A DNA stretch of 64,000 nucleotides, from the NCBI GenBank assembly GCA_013396635.1, contig WBMW01001607.1, positions 204,452 to 268,451 on the forward strand, in the 5' to 3' direction. The notes beneath the pieces are model-generated. The model saw only the letters and a list, made by a program, of their open reading frames with translations. It did no database searches and was not told where the DNA came from. Shown here in pieces: positions 25,260-38,162 of the stretch. Each line of letters starts with the position of its first letter. Within the stretch, counting starts at the first letter, position 1. The DNA comes from Penelope pileata (lineage: Eukaryota > Chordata > Aves > Galliformes > Cracidae). The translations under genes and the position numbers were made by a program.

Positions 25260-28200
25260 TAAGGACGTCTGCAGTATTTACACTCTGAACAGTGTATTTT
25301 AAAGCTCCCACAAAAAAAGCATTTGGCAATGACTAATTGATTTACCAGCGGTAGGTGCTTAGATGTTCATATGCTAAACATTCATATGGAATAACTATTC
25401 TTTAGTGAAATGTCACTTCATTGAAGCTTTGCATAGAGTTTGATCACACCAGCCTTGTTCAGTCACTTTTTTCACAAACATGTAGATGGCTTCCTTTTTA
25501 TTCCTCATTTTTTTCTGGAATTCTAAAAGGAAGTTAATCAAAGGATCAGCTGAAAAGTCATGATTTCAACCGTCTTTTAAGACATCCTAGATCTCAATTG
25601 GCTCCTGTCAGAAGTGAAGAGAGTGATATAAGACTGATAAATTCCAATGCCAGCCAGACCCTCTGTGGTGGAGGAATATGTCCTTAACAAAACTGAATAT
25701 CCAGTAGGTACTCCCTTCTATTACCTGAGACAGCAATTTAACAAATTCATCACAACCAAGAGCAGCAGTGGCTCTTTACTCCTCTGAAAATGATTAGACA
25801 AGATGCTTTATAATTAGCTAGCTCTTGATTTCATATCTTTGGAAAGATCAAGGAGATCATTCATATCTCCTTGACGGCTGCCATGGTCCCTGGTATAGTA
25901 TTTCCAGCTTACACACATACTTCAGCCTTAACACTACATCTCATTCTCCCATACCTCAATTGAAAATAAGATGGGAAGGAGAGAAAATAAACAGTATTTG
26001 TGGAATCTATGGTGCCATCAAAATTTAACTCATTTTGCCATTAAACAGATTTTATACCTCAGCTAGACAAAATCTGATCTAAAACACAGAAGAAGCAGTG
26101 GTAGATCTTTTACAGAAATATAAAATAAAATAAAATAGAAAGTTATCCATTTTTTTGCAGCTGTTTCGATCCAAATCTTCAGAACTGTATTTTCCAATTG
26201 TCCATATATTTGTCATATGATGAGACGACAAACACAGAAGATTTTTGATGTTAACATGTGTATAATTTTTATGAATAGCTGAAACTATTTCACCAGCAAG
26301 TCAGTAAAGTTTGTAAGACTATCTAAAATAATCTTACCTTCTCTGCATTTTCCTTTGAACTACTGATATTAAAGATAAGAAAACAAAATTTATTTTGATG
26401 TTCTATGAAGTACTTTGAAAGAAACAGAAAAAAGTGGAATAAAATATAATTTTAAAATGGTCTGTTAAATTTATACTTCTAGGGTATTCTTTTAATGAAG
26501 ATCATTAACACTGTTAAGTTCATCATTCTCCTTCTAACATTAGGGTTATTAAATATAACATAATTTTTCACTGAAAAATATAGCACAATACCAAATCATA
26601 AGCCAAGTGCAATGGAACACACAGGGAGAGAGAAGGGGAGACATACAAACAGAGGTATTTCTTAATAACAGAAACCTAGAAAAAGGCATCAAATTTAGCA
26701 GCAGAACTGCAGATATGACTCTATCAATAATCCGTGGCACTTTTGTATTTCCCAGCTGAGGCTATTATACAGCTTTGGATGACAGCCTGCTTCAACTTCA
26801 TCATACAATCCACTGGGACAGAAACTCATAACTGGCTTTCAACAAAGATCCTTCATATAAAGGGTAATAACTGCAGCCAGTCAGCGCAGTAAGATTATCA
26901 GAGAGTGCAGCAATGAGCTGCAAAATGTGGGAAAGGAGCCTGACAGAAACCTGACAAAACAACCTTAGTAGTATAACTCCTTTAGAAATCAAGGGGAGAG
27001 GTATCAGAAAGATCCCCACAGAATCTTCCTAGACACTGTTCTGCTGATGCTTTTTCATTAAACTTATCTTGACCTATCTTCAGACATTAAAGGAAATGTA
27101 TAGCTTATCAGAAACTTGAGCTGCTTTAAGAGATACAGGCACCACAAAAGGTTTTATCTGTACTGATGAACGTTATTGATATTCTAGAAATCCAAGAGAA
27201 GTTTTCAATAGAACAGATACTATTACATTAAATTATTATCTAGTTATGTATTATCTAAGGATGTTATTATCTTATAATAATATCTCTTATGTATATAAAA
27301 TAAACTTAGTTATGCCCTACAAAGTCATCAAGTGGCAGAAGTGACTTAGCTAGGACTCACCACTCAATTTTCAAAGGTTCTACATAAACATTAATCTGAG
27401 ATAGAAAAGTTCATCTCCAGTTTCTGAACTCCTTTAAAACTCACACACAACTTCATTCTGCATTTCTTTTAATATTTGCTGGGTCTCACATCCAAATGGA
27501 AACTCAGCCCAGGGCTTGAGCTTGAGTAAACCACCCTGCATGATCAGAGCTATTTTATGGCAAAGCTTTGATTGTAGATATAGAGGTCTGAAAGAAACAC
27601 CATGAAGCAATGTTAAGCTTGCTATGAAAATATCTTTGTGTGTTTGTATTTACGTCTACAAACACACTTCTGCAGCCTACTAAGAGCTAACACCTGAATA
27701 TCTAGCATAGTGTTTGTATATTCTGAGATACTTTTTGTTGTGATGTATTATTTCTTTTAGTTATAGGTATGAAATGCAGTATCAAAATACAGTAAAATAG
27801 TCAACATAGTAACAAATACAAATAAAGTAGATTTTAAGAGGAAGAACTCAGTAAAATTTCTTCATGAAGTTTTATGACTAAATGCCATCATACCCTTGTA
27901 GAACATATACAAGAATATATATATTCAATCCTCTTATGGTTTTGCAAGTGCACTCACTCAATGCTTTTGAGTCACCAGTTAACCGCTATAGATCCTCAGT
28001 CTAGCTGTTCAGAATTTGCGGTGACTTTTCTTTCATGATTTTCTGAGGAAAAATGCTAGTTTTGAGAATGGAAGAAATACTACTTTTGATCAGAATCCAC
28101 TTTTACCATTGAGAGAATTCAAACAAAGTGTTTTAGTTAACCTCATTTTGAAACATATCTGAGAATTTCCTTTTAAGTGGAACAGGTGTGATCTGTTCCA

Positions 28201-28847
28201 TATCATTTCAATGAAATATTAAACTTCATCTTACTTTTCCTCACTTTCTTGCAGGTGTTTTGTTTAGGCCCTGATATATTCATATCAGCTATTTCATGGA
28301 AAGGACTTTATATCTTGTGATGATTTTCCCCACTGACGTGGCTTTACACGACCCAATGTATCCTGTAAGTTCTGGCTTAATATGAAAGTTTCCAAGGACA
28401 GTGGGACACCAGTTTTTTATACCTTCAGCTCCCTTAAATCAGGGCACAACAGTGGCCAAAATGCAGTTTATTGTTAAACCAACTTGAACTCAAGCAGTTT
28501 CAGCCATAACAAAAGATTATTCCAAAATACATTGAATTGGTTCATATCAAAAGCTTTTGATTTGTTTCAGGTTTTGAAATTAAGGATGGGATTTATCTTA
28601 ACAAATTTAGCTGAATACAATGCATGCTACATCTGAGCAAATCAGCCCAGAAAACAGACAGGTGCAGACACTTCTGAAGAACAACTGAACTCTTTAATTT
28701 TGGACACCTAATCTACAATTGCACCCTAGAAGAGCACAAATCTTGTTCTTGTCCTAAACTGTTACGAGTGTTGCATAAAGTCTTGAGGATCAGCTTAATT
28801 CTATCCTAAATGTTTTCATTTTGACAAGCAGCAAGTATTACAATTTT
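25260..28847. other. Unique AT-rich sequence
   Basis: No gene or interspersed repeat recognised. A short inverted repeat, TGGAACAG/CTGTTCCA with a 7-base spacer, lies at 28178-28200. Confidence 0.6.
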
Positions 28848-29842
28848 TCATAGAATCATAGAATACTTTCAGTTGGTAGGGACCTTTAAAGGCCATCTAG
28901 TCCAACTGCCCTGCAATGAACAGGGACATCTACAGCTAGATCAGGTTGCTCAGAGCTTGGTCCAGCCTGACCTTGAATGTCTCCAGGGACTTCCACCACC
29001 TGTCTGAGCAACCTGCTCCAGTGCTTCACCACTCTTACTGTAAAAAACCTTTTTCTTACATCCAACCTAAATCTCATCTCTTTCAGTTTGAAACCATTTC
29101 CCCTTGTCCGATCACTACAGACCCTGCTAAACAGTCTGTCCCCTTGTTTCTTATAGCTCCCCTTTAGATACTGAAAGGCTGTTATCAGGTCACCTTAGAG
29201 CCATCTCTTTTCTAGGCTGAACAGCCCCAGATGTCTCAGCCTGTCTTCATAGGGGAGGTGCTCCACCCCTTGGATAATTTTTGTGGCCCTCCTCTGGATG
29301 TGCTCCAACAGGTCCACGTCTCTCCTGTGCTGAGGACTCCACATCTGGACACAGTACTNTGATCGCCATGCAGACATTGAGCCATTGACCACCACTCTCT
29401 GGGTTCAGTCCTGCAGCCAGTTCCTCATCCATCAAATGGCCCACCCATCAAATCCTTATCTTTCCAGTTTGGAGAGAAGGATGTGGTGGCAGACTGTGTC
29501 AAAGGCCTTAGTGAAATCCAGATAGATGATATCAGTGGCTCTTCCCTTGTCTATTGATGCAGTTACACGACCACGGAAGGCCACTAGATTGGTCAGGCAG
29601 GACTTGCCCTCGGTGAAACCATTCTGGTTATCTCGTATCACCTCCCTCTCTTCCATGTGGTTTAGCATAGCTTCCAGGAGGAACTACTCCATGATCTTTC
29701 CCAGCACAGAGATGAGGCTGACAGCTCAGTAGTTCCCTGGGTTATCTTTTCTACCCTTAAAAATGAGAGTGATATTGCCTCTTTTCCAGTCACCAGGGAG
29801 TTTACCTGACTGCCATGACATTTCAAATATCATTGAGAGTGG
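28848..29842 (-). mobile_element. CR1 LINE copy with internal loss at a single N
   Basis: The plus strand begins 'tcatagaatcatagaatact'. The 3' UTR and the C-terminal ORF2 region are very similar to the copy at 38163-39189, including the stretch around 'ttgctcagagcttggtccag'. At 29358 a single N interrupts the element, and to the right the sequence jumps to a part that lies about 480 bp further upstream in CR1. The right part (29456-29668, minus strand) encodes an RT segment with VAFRGRVTASIDKGRATDII then YLDFTKAFDTVCHHIL, where the catalytic-box Asp of RT motif A (LDFTKAFD) is seen. Frames are broken, and an in-frame TAA follows SLEKRWL near 29195. Confidence 0.93.
29358..29358. other. Single ambiguous base (N), probable collapsed join
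   Basis: The one N sits exactly where the CR1 copy skips an internal stretch present in its close relative at 38163-39189. This suggests a collapsed assembly join or an overlap-merged gap rather than a simple uncalled base. Confidence 0.85.
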
Positions 29843-32639
29843 AACAGAATATTCCGTTTCCAGCTATTGCTCTATCCTGCTACAAAGAATGGAAGTTTCT
29901 GCAAAATGGAATATCTTTATTTCACTCATCACTGCTAATTTATAGGAGATGAATCTCTATGTATCATCTAAAGTGTAAGCTACTAACTAACTTTAAAACT
30001 TTTAGATGGCAAATGACTAGAAGTACATGACACCTACTAAAGGAGCATACATTTTCCATATTAAATTACCACACATTCTTACTTTTTGCAAGAATTGCAA
30101 ATTAAAAAAAAAAAAGAATAAAGAATTTCAAAGCCTATTGCAATTAACCCTTTAATAAGAACCCTTAATAACGGAAGACAGGCATAATTTTCATGAAACT
30201 TTCAACTACAGAAAATAATGTGAGATAACTTTTCAGTCTACTACAGTAGGGAAGAAATAGTCATATTTTGTCTATTAAATCCTCCTGTGCCTCCTTCTTT
30301 CTTGCTATGACCCTTCATTAACTGTTATCTTCATTCTTTATTGCAAATCAAACACCACATTTACATTTGAGAGAGCTGTTTTGTTTCTGAATCAATCCCT
30401 CATATGAAGGTATGGAACTATTTTGGTTCAGTTCTGTGTCTTACCAAAAAATATTTTTACATTTTGATAGAGATAGTACAAAACTGAAATGATTTACGGA
30501 GTGCAAATGTAGTAAATAAATATTCAGGACCAGTTTAATGAGCATTCTTAAAAAAAAAAGGAGAGAGAGAAAATGTTAATTCATCCTCTGTGTAGTACGT
30601 GAAAACAGAGAAAATGCTACATAGTTGTGGATCATTATGGAGGTTTCCGGTACATGTAGCACAACTGTGTTAGTCCTCGGTCTCCACTGAGGCATTAATT
30701 TGATTCCACGGACACCATAAAATTCAGTTCTATTCTGAACCAGGGTAAAAAACAAGCTTACTGAAATTCTCTATGAGAGGAAATCACTGGAACTTAAGCA
30801 CTTGTGCAGGCCCACAGTTTTGCTGAATCACAAGTCTCCAAAACCCTAAGAATTTATTTCCTGACAACAACCTTCTCCCTCACTACTGTTAGGTTACGAA
30901 TATTTGAATGAATGAGTGCTGTTAGAAAGCTTTATTTAGGACACAAAGTATTTGTTACTTAGATAACTAGATAAGGTGGATGTAAAACAAATCTTCCCTG
31001 TTTCTAAAGGAATTTTATTGGAACATATTACCTCCTTTTCTCATACCAGCCCTTTCTTAAGTGCATGTCTGTACCATGTATCCTGTCACATATCTGGCAT
31101 CCTTCATAATCTTTTAAATACAACTTTACATAGTTTAAGGAAAAACTACCTATATGTAAGATGTATGACGTGAAAAATAGCACTAATTCATTCACATACA
31201 GCAATGGACCTTTGGACCCTGGACCCTGTTTAAATCCAATCTCCCACTCAAAATAGGACTATCATCAAGATTTGATCAATACTAACAAACATTACTCTTA
31301 ATTTAAATCTTTCCTCCATATGAGAACTGTAAACCATAACAATCATAAAACATTAATGAGACAACTACCATTGACTGCCAGATTTGCATGTGTCATACTT
31401 TAGCATGTGCCTCAAGCCACTGGTGTCTGACAATACCCTCTCATGGACAACATGCTAGGTCCACCACTGATAGCAAATGTTAACTCCTTTGTAAAAATGC
31501 AAACATTTCAGAATTTAGCAATAAAAATTGTCATTAAATATCACCTAATGCATGTTCATATGTAGTATAAATTCTTTTACTTATTAAAAATAATATAGCA
31601 TTTGTTAAAGGTTTTGTTGTGCTGTATTTATGTTTATGTGTTTATGTTTAGGTGTTCAGTATTTCAGAAGGTGCAGTGGTTGCCATGGAAACTAATTTTT
31701 AGTCTACTGCAGAGTAAATAATTCTGTAAATCTCACTTCATATCCAGTCCATGGCTATGATTTCCTTTTATCATTGGGATAAAGAAAAGAAGGGTTTTTT
31801 TTTTTTTTCTCCTCTCTAGGTATATTCTCTATGTAGTAGCTTTTCAGCTTGTCTAGTAGCCTTCTGTAGAAACAGAAGTAGTTAATCCAGATCTTGTAAG
31901 AGTCCTGGCCTGAATTACCAAATGCTTCATGAACTTATGGAAAACCTTTTTTTCTTTCCTTTGAACCTCATTTATTTCCTTTGTAGAACACAAATAAAGT
32001 ACATACTAGATGTACTTCTCAATAGGTTAAGAAGCTAATTATTTTTGTAAAATGTTTTAAAATTCTGCAGCTGAAGCTGCTGTGTAAGCTCAAAGAACTA
32101 TTGTTGTTCTGGGTACTACTATCATTTACACTGTGTTGGAATCAGTGGAGCTTATTTCTATATAAAAGAACATTATTAAGTGAATTTCACACTTCCAGGA
32201 ATCAGCATGTCACATATCACACAATGGTGTTTTAAAAGAAAGACTTTAGGTGCCATCCAGTAAGCAATTTTACAGTTCGTAATGATGCACGTGTATATTT
32301 ATTCTGCACCCTGGCTGCATGCTTTAGGAATTCAGCTGATAAAATTGCACAAAGTTCATCTTTACTGTGTTACATCTTTATACTCTGTTGTACTATTATA
32401 TTTGCAATATTACATGTATTATCTATGGTAAATAGAGACATCTAATGAGAAACTGTGCTTCTTTTGTGCTCAGTTTTTTTCAGAACCTAGACTTCCACAT
32501 TATTACCTTTTGCACATATCAAGGAGTATATCTGCCTATCTTTTTCAATAACCAAGCATAGCTGGAAAGCAGAAATATCTATTCTACCGACAGAACTGAA
32601 GCACAGCAGAGGTAATAAACTTATCTAAAACTGTGAAGG

Positions 32640-33210
32640 AGACCTGAGCCAGAGCCAGGAAAGGAATCAAAGTCCCAGAGTCTCCCTCCGCTGTTTAACT
32701 GGTCTTCAGAGCAGGGGCTAACCACCATAGCAATAAAGAGGAAAGCTGTCAAACAGCGTCAGATCTGACTGTTGAACATAGGCAGGTCTAGCAACATTAT
32801 TATAGAGTTCACCACCGTGCCTGTTCAAGATCTCTCGCAGCAGAGGCAAATTTGAATTGTATACTAAGGAAATAGTCTGCTGTTGCTGAAAGGAAGCAAG
32901 GAGTAAAAGGGAAAGGGGATTCTGAGACCTAAAAGGAAAGGTGGAAGGGGGCCAAACGTAGAAGTCGCCAGAGAGTTGGTCCCCACTGTATCCCCCAGAT
33001 CATGAGGGATAGGCCTGAGACACATTGAGCAGTGCTGCTGGGATCAGATCCTTCACCAGTCCCAGCAGCATCTGCCTGTCTGCATCAAGTCTTCCGACTT
33101 CTGAACAAAAGTGGGCAGCAGGGACAAGGCCACTTTGCTCTCCCCAGAGGTCTGCTGCCTTGGAGAGCTACCTGCCTTGATCATGAAGGCCAATTTAAAA
33201 AACAATAAAA
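32640..33210. other. GC-richer patch with hairpin and AATAAA
   Basis: This patch is clearly richer in G and C than its surroundings and matches none of the repeats seen in the window. It contains an 11-bp perfect inverted repeat (33033-33043 with 33060-33070, TGCTGCTGGGA, 16-base loop) and an AATAAA hexamer at 33204-33209 on the plus strand. That is compatible with the 3' exon of a noncoding transcript or an old unrecognised repeat. No coding frame of note. Confidence 0.25.
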
Positions 33211-35339
33211 CTGCAGCCAAAGCATTTTTATGCAGTTGTATCAACACTGTTGTACACAATATCTTTATAATATGATACACACTTCAGTATAGAAACATTG
33301 CTTATGGGATTAAATATAATTTTCCTATAAATTTGTTGCAAAGGAATTATCAATGAATATCTTACGAATATCAGGAAGTCATCTGTAAGAAATTGCATAG
33401 AGGCATTACTTACAACACAAACAAAAAAAGCTAGTGGGTATAAAACTGTGTTTTTCCCAAAAGATTTCCCTGTCCCAGTTAAGCGAGTATAGCAATGCCT
33501 TTTAATCATCTTACTACTGACACAGAGAAGAGTCTTAAAGTTTGGACTGCATGGGACTTCTTTGCTATGACTTCTGTTAGAAAGTTAGATCTTTCTCTCT
33601 TCTGTTTGTTTCAATTTATTTCCTACTCAGGCAAAACTGCTTTTAATATCAGTGAGAGGTGCAAGTGCTCAGACTTTATGAAGGTCATCCACATACTCGA
33701 TCATCGTAAGACTGATTTAACCACTTCCCTTTCTGCAGCCAGGTTTCAGAAAAAAGTAGGGATAAAATGCCAATTTTGTGACATCTCCATGGGCTGCATT
33801 GAAACTCACTGCTTAGTTTCATTTTTTGCAAGCAATGCCATCTGTCTTATACAGAATGTATAGACTTATTCAGGAATAATAAGGGAAAGGAAGATTACTA
33901 CAATCATCCTTTCTGTGTGTTTATCTATACACTAATTTTGTAGAAAACATATTTCCGTTTGTCATGCCAGCAAAGTATTCCTCATGTACTTAATCTGAGA
34001 ACTTAGGCATTCTGGGAGCATCTTATTTGTTTAGCCCTGAGGTTCTGAATGTTTTGGGTAAATAGCAAAGGAATCCAAACACAGAATTTGGTTTCAAGAA
34101 AAGAAAAGAAAAAATGCTCACCCAAGGAGCCTTTATATCTAAGCAAGCTTTTATTTTTGCAATTCAGACTGGCATTGACAGTTCTCAGTTTGCCAAATAT
34201 ATGGCTGCCTTGAGCAAACAATCACACTACTGTAAAAGCTACTACAGCTGACCTCCATCAACAAACTGCACATTCTTAAGGCCCCTGTTTTTGGACTATC
34301 TGGTTGTTTCTTGTCCTATTCCTACGCTGCACTTTTCAAGAACTGAAGTCTTTGATATTGATCATGTCATGAAGAATGCACATTTGAATCATTTATCTTA
34401 CAAAGGTTCATATAACTTGATATAAGTTTCACTCAATCACAAACGATACGAATAAATATATTAAGATTCCCTCTCAGATTTCAAGGCAGACTTAAAAGGA
34501 TTCAAAATTTTCATATCCAAGGATAATTGTTTTTCATAATCATCATAAGGTCATACAGGCCAGTCAGAAAATGCAGAATTTGACAGACCGCCTCAGATAA
34601 CTTGAGTAGTTATCCACAAAGTCAAAATAAATGAGTTTCTTGAAGTAAACAGCAAAATAGTATAAAATGAAAAGTAGAATTTATAATCAGATGCAGCAAA
34701 CACTTATGTATATCTCTGAAAAATAATGAAATTTGACTCTGGCATGCACTCAGGCATCTGATATTCTAAAAAATTCTGTGTTATGCATACTAGTTTTCAC
34801 AAAGTCAGTCTACTGAAATGAAGAGAGATGAATGCCATTTGTCCTATTTTTTCCACTATTTAAAATACACTGTTGCATAAAATTTGTTGAACTGAAGGGT
34901 CTGGTATCATTAAATATTGTATTGAGACCTTTTTTTTTTTTTTCTATTCCATACATTGTAAAGCATAAACAGAACACTGATAACACTCCCCACTCATCTT
35001 CCATACAATTTATTTACCGACAGTTAAAATATGTTCATGAAGGACTTAAATAACAAGCATCCAGTTCACATTAATAACTGAAAACACAGTAGAACTTGAT
35101 GTCTACTTTTTACTGTAGGCAGCAGTTTTGCGGGAAAATAAACGAAGGGCAAGAAGGCTATAGCTGAAGGAAAAGAAGTATTTAGTGAGGTAAACAGTAC
35201 TTAGAGCAATTAAAAGAGGTTTGTTGCCACTGCACTGGAAATGACAGGCTTCATATATGGTTTTTGTGGACTTCCCTGAGAAGTACATAAATCATTACAG
35301 TTTATATTGTAGGTCATTATTGTTTGATTTTGTACATAG

Positions 35340-35660
35340 ATAACCTATATGTCTAAAGCACGTGCACTGTTTTTTCCTCAAGAAAATCTGATCAATTGCA
35401 TTGATTTTGAGGACGCAACATGTCAGTGTTAAACTACATTCTCTTTCTTAATGCACACTTGCACTGCACATTAAATAAACTCAGAGCTCAACGCTTAGCA
35501 TAGCTTCATTGCCTCAATTGATCAAACAGCTCAACAGCTCTAATTAAAATTAGCGTATTATGTGCTCTTAGGGCAGGGTAATATCACAGCTCTTCATTTT
35601 GAGCTGACTCAGACACCGCAGACAGGAGCACAAGCTTAATACTGATCCCAATAAATACTC
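35340..35660. other. Candidate conserved noncoding element
   Basis: A complex, non-repetitive block with TGATCAATTG at 35389-35398 and its exact reverse complement CAATTGATCA at 35515-35524, plus TCTAATTAAAATTAGCG near 35540. The composition is typical of deeply conserved noncoding DNA, but conservation is inferred and was not tested. Confidence 0.22.
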
Positions 35661-37514
35661 CTGCTCTCCAACAGGAGGAACGCCAGTCACAGGTTCAAAA
35701 CCTCTACTTCAGCTGTTATTTCAAGTGGATACGCACACAGATTAAAATGAAAAATTTGGAAAAAATGTCAAAGACAAATCATCCATCAAACAATATATAT
35801 TACACCCACATATTAGTGTGCACACCTTAGATATTGAGAATGAGATAGTTTTTGTAGCGACAAATATCTGTAAAGCAGATATAAAATAATTTTCTTATGG
35901 CAGTGGATCAACCACAAAGTCAGAGACTTTGTTTTCAGACAAAATTATACCAAATTTTCAAGGCTTTGTAAAATATTTCTGTAAAATCCACTATTGAAAT
36001 TACAGCTGCTACTTTGAGAAATCATTAATTACCTCCAGCAAGATTAGTATTCCTTCTTCTTTGTGACCTCCTGTTATTCATTCCCCTTCAGATGCCCGAA
36101 GACAGAGTACTTCTGCACACAGTCTCAAAACTTTGACTATCATCTTGTGGGGACATCAGCTTCCTTGGAAATTTAGGATATAGTTTTGTCTGCCTCGAGT
36201 GTTTCAATGTTCCTAAATTTTGATGGGTCAATAGAAAGAGCATGCAGATACTTATATAGTTCAGGTGAGGGGATGACAGAAGTAAGCTATCAGAGAAATT
36301 ATGATTCCTATGTCATTGTAGAGTTTTTGTTTGCAACTTATAATTCTTTTTTCTGTCCAGATTAAGACTCAGATTTTCCCTACCAGGACCCTGTTCCTGG
36401 TCCCACACTTTTTAGTCTCACACCTTACAAGGTGACTTGCTAGTTTGGCTGCAAAAAATTGACATTGTGTTTTTGGTGGATGCAAAATAAAGAAATAAAT
36501 AAATAAACTATAAGAGTAAAATACTAGCATTACTATCAAGACAAAAAATGCATATCGTTATTCAAAATGGTCAGTGAAATTTCATTCCTTTTTTTAAGCA
36601 CTTTTCCTTCAATTTGAGCTCTTGGCCACAGAGCAGGATATCCTGTTTTGTTAAAAATCTGCACTTATCTTTTTAAAGCTTTTTTTTTTCCAATCAAAAT
36701 TATAAATGCATTAGCAAATAGCCTGGTCAACATTCATTGCACTGTGAATCCATCTGCTTCCAAAACACCAGCTGTGGTGGTGCATTTTTTTCCTTCGTTT
36801 TTGGATTGTTTTTTTTTGTTTATTTTTGTTGTAGTTGTTTTTTTAAAAAACCTCAGGAAGATGAAGGTCTAGAAGCAGACCTTATGGGAAATATTATCAT
36901 TTTTGTTTGCACTCTGTCTACAATTCATTCCTGAGATACATCCAAGACATGGGAAAAGAAACAGCATCTCAAAGAAAGATGGAATAAGCAAAACTACAAA
37001 GACTTCTCCAGGGATGTCATTCCTCTGGTCTGCTGGTTTATGGACTTGTGTACAAGACTGTCATTCTCCTAACTGAATTGATAGATTTACCTTTTATGTT
37101 TGAACACTGAACAAGGATAAACAGTCAAGGCAATATATATGTTTATTTATTCCTTCAAATATTCTGTTCTCTCTTAACAAACACATTTGAGAAGGAGAGT
37201 TCACTAAACCCCCAATCATACTCACACTAGAGCAGACTCAGTTGGGAATCTATTCGTCTCACACCACTTTTGTCACATTTATTTAAAGTGACAAAATTAC
37301 ACACAATATGGTACCACAGTGATTTGCATCATCTTTTTTTTAAATCTACTACTGATGCACATTTTGGAGAACTGGCACAAAGGAGTTAATCTACCTCTAA
37401 TTTTTGATGCATTTCATGTTATTACTGCCTAACTGTAATAGTAACAACTCTCCATTCTACATATCTCCTTTTTCATCGATAACTTACTGTATATTTCTTC
37501 CTCTTTCTGCTCAC

Positions 37515-37989
37515 TGTGTGTCAACCCCAGTAGGCAGCTGAGCATCACACAGCTTCTTACTTACTCCTCCCACCCTGCAGTTGAGTGAGGGAAGAGAATT
37601 GAAAGGGCAGAAGCGAGAAAATTCATGGGTTGAGTTAAAGACAGTTGAATAGAGAAAGCAAAAGCTGCCCACACAAACCAAGCAAAATAAAGAATTCATT
37701 CACTCTTTCCCATTAGCAGGCAGATGTTCAGTCATTTTCACGAAAGCAGGGCTCCATCACGTGTAACAGTTATCTGGGAGGACAAATGCCATCATTCTGA
37801 ATTTTTCCCCCTTCCTTTTTCTTTCCCCCAGCTTTTGCAGCTGAGCATAATGTTATAAGGTGTGGAATATACCTTTGGCCAGTTTTGGCCATCTGTCCTG
37901 GCTGTGTCCCCTCCCAGCTCCTTGCGCACTCCCAGGCTCCTCGCTGTCAGGGCAGCATGAGAAACAGAACACAAGTTGACTCAGTGTAA
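37515..37989 (-). mobile_element. Outer LTR of the nest, first segment
   Basis: The plus strand starts TGTGTGTCAACCCCAGTAGG and continues through 'aagcaaaagctgcccacaca' and 'agcagggctccatcacgtgt', features of a second avian LTR related to but distinct from the TGTTGTGG family. It follows the family as far as 'gttgactcagtgtaag', where another LTR interrupts it. The remainder resumes at 39611. It contains a Pol II promoter-like region near 37830-37860, with 'ataatgttataagg' in place of the usual TATA box. Confidence 0.82.
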
Positions 37990-37994
37990 GCCTT

Positions 37995-38162
37995 TATTGT
38001 GGTTTAACCCAGCCAGCAGATAAGTACCACACAGCCATTCCCTCCCTCCTTCACTCCAACCCCAGAGGGGTGGGGGAGAGAATAGAGAACAAATAGTAGG
38101 ACTCATAGAGTGAGAAAAATCAACTTAGAAAAAGATAAGAGAAATAATAGCAATGATAATAT
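37995..38162 (-). mobile_element. Middle LTR of the nest, first segment
   Basis: Starts TATTGTGGTTTAACCCAGCC, the TGTTGTGG-family terminus with one substitution. It interrupts the outer LTR. The copy is itself interrupted at about 38162 by a CR1 and resumes after it at about 39190. The flanking 5-mers are GCCTT (37990-37994) and GCTCT (39606-39610), a possible degraded target-site duplication with 3 of 5 bases matching. Confidence 0.85.

Larger units (their letters stand above)
29843..37514. other. Unique AT-rich block, no recognised genes
   Basis: About 7.7 kb without recognised interspersed repeats. It contains T runs (31795-31808 and about 34930-34942), a GC-richer patch at 32640-33210 and a conserved-element candidate at 35340-35660. 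The longest frame (33495-33863, plus strand, 122 codons) shows no recognisable domain and is about what chance predicts. Confidence 0.6.

Noticed and set aside
28178..28200. Steroid-hormone-type palindrome TGGAACAG/CTGTTCCA
   Set aside because: The half-site spacing (9 bases between GGAACA and TGTTCC) does not fit the 3-base spacing of glucocorticoid-type response elements.
33495..33863. 122-codon plus-strand frame
   Set aside because: No domain or splice context was seen. About one open stretch of this length is expected by chance in 64 kb of AT-rich DNA.
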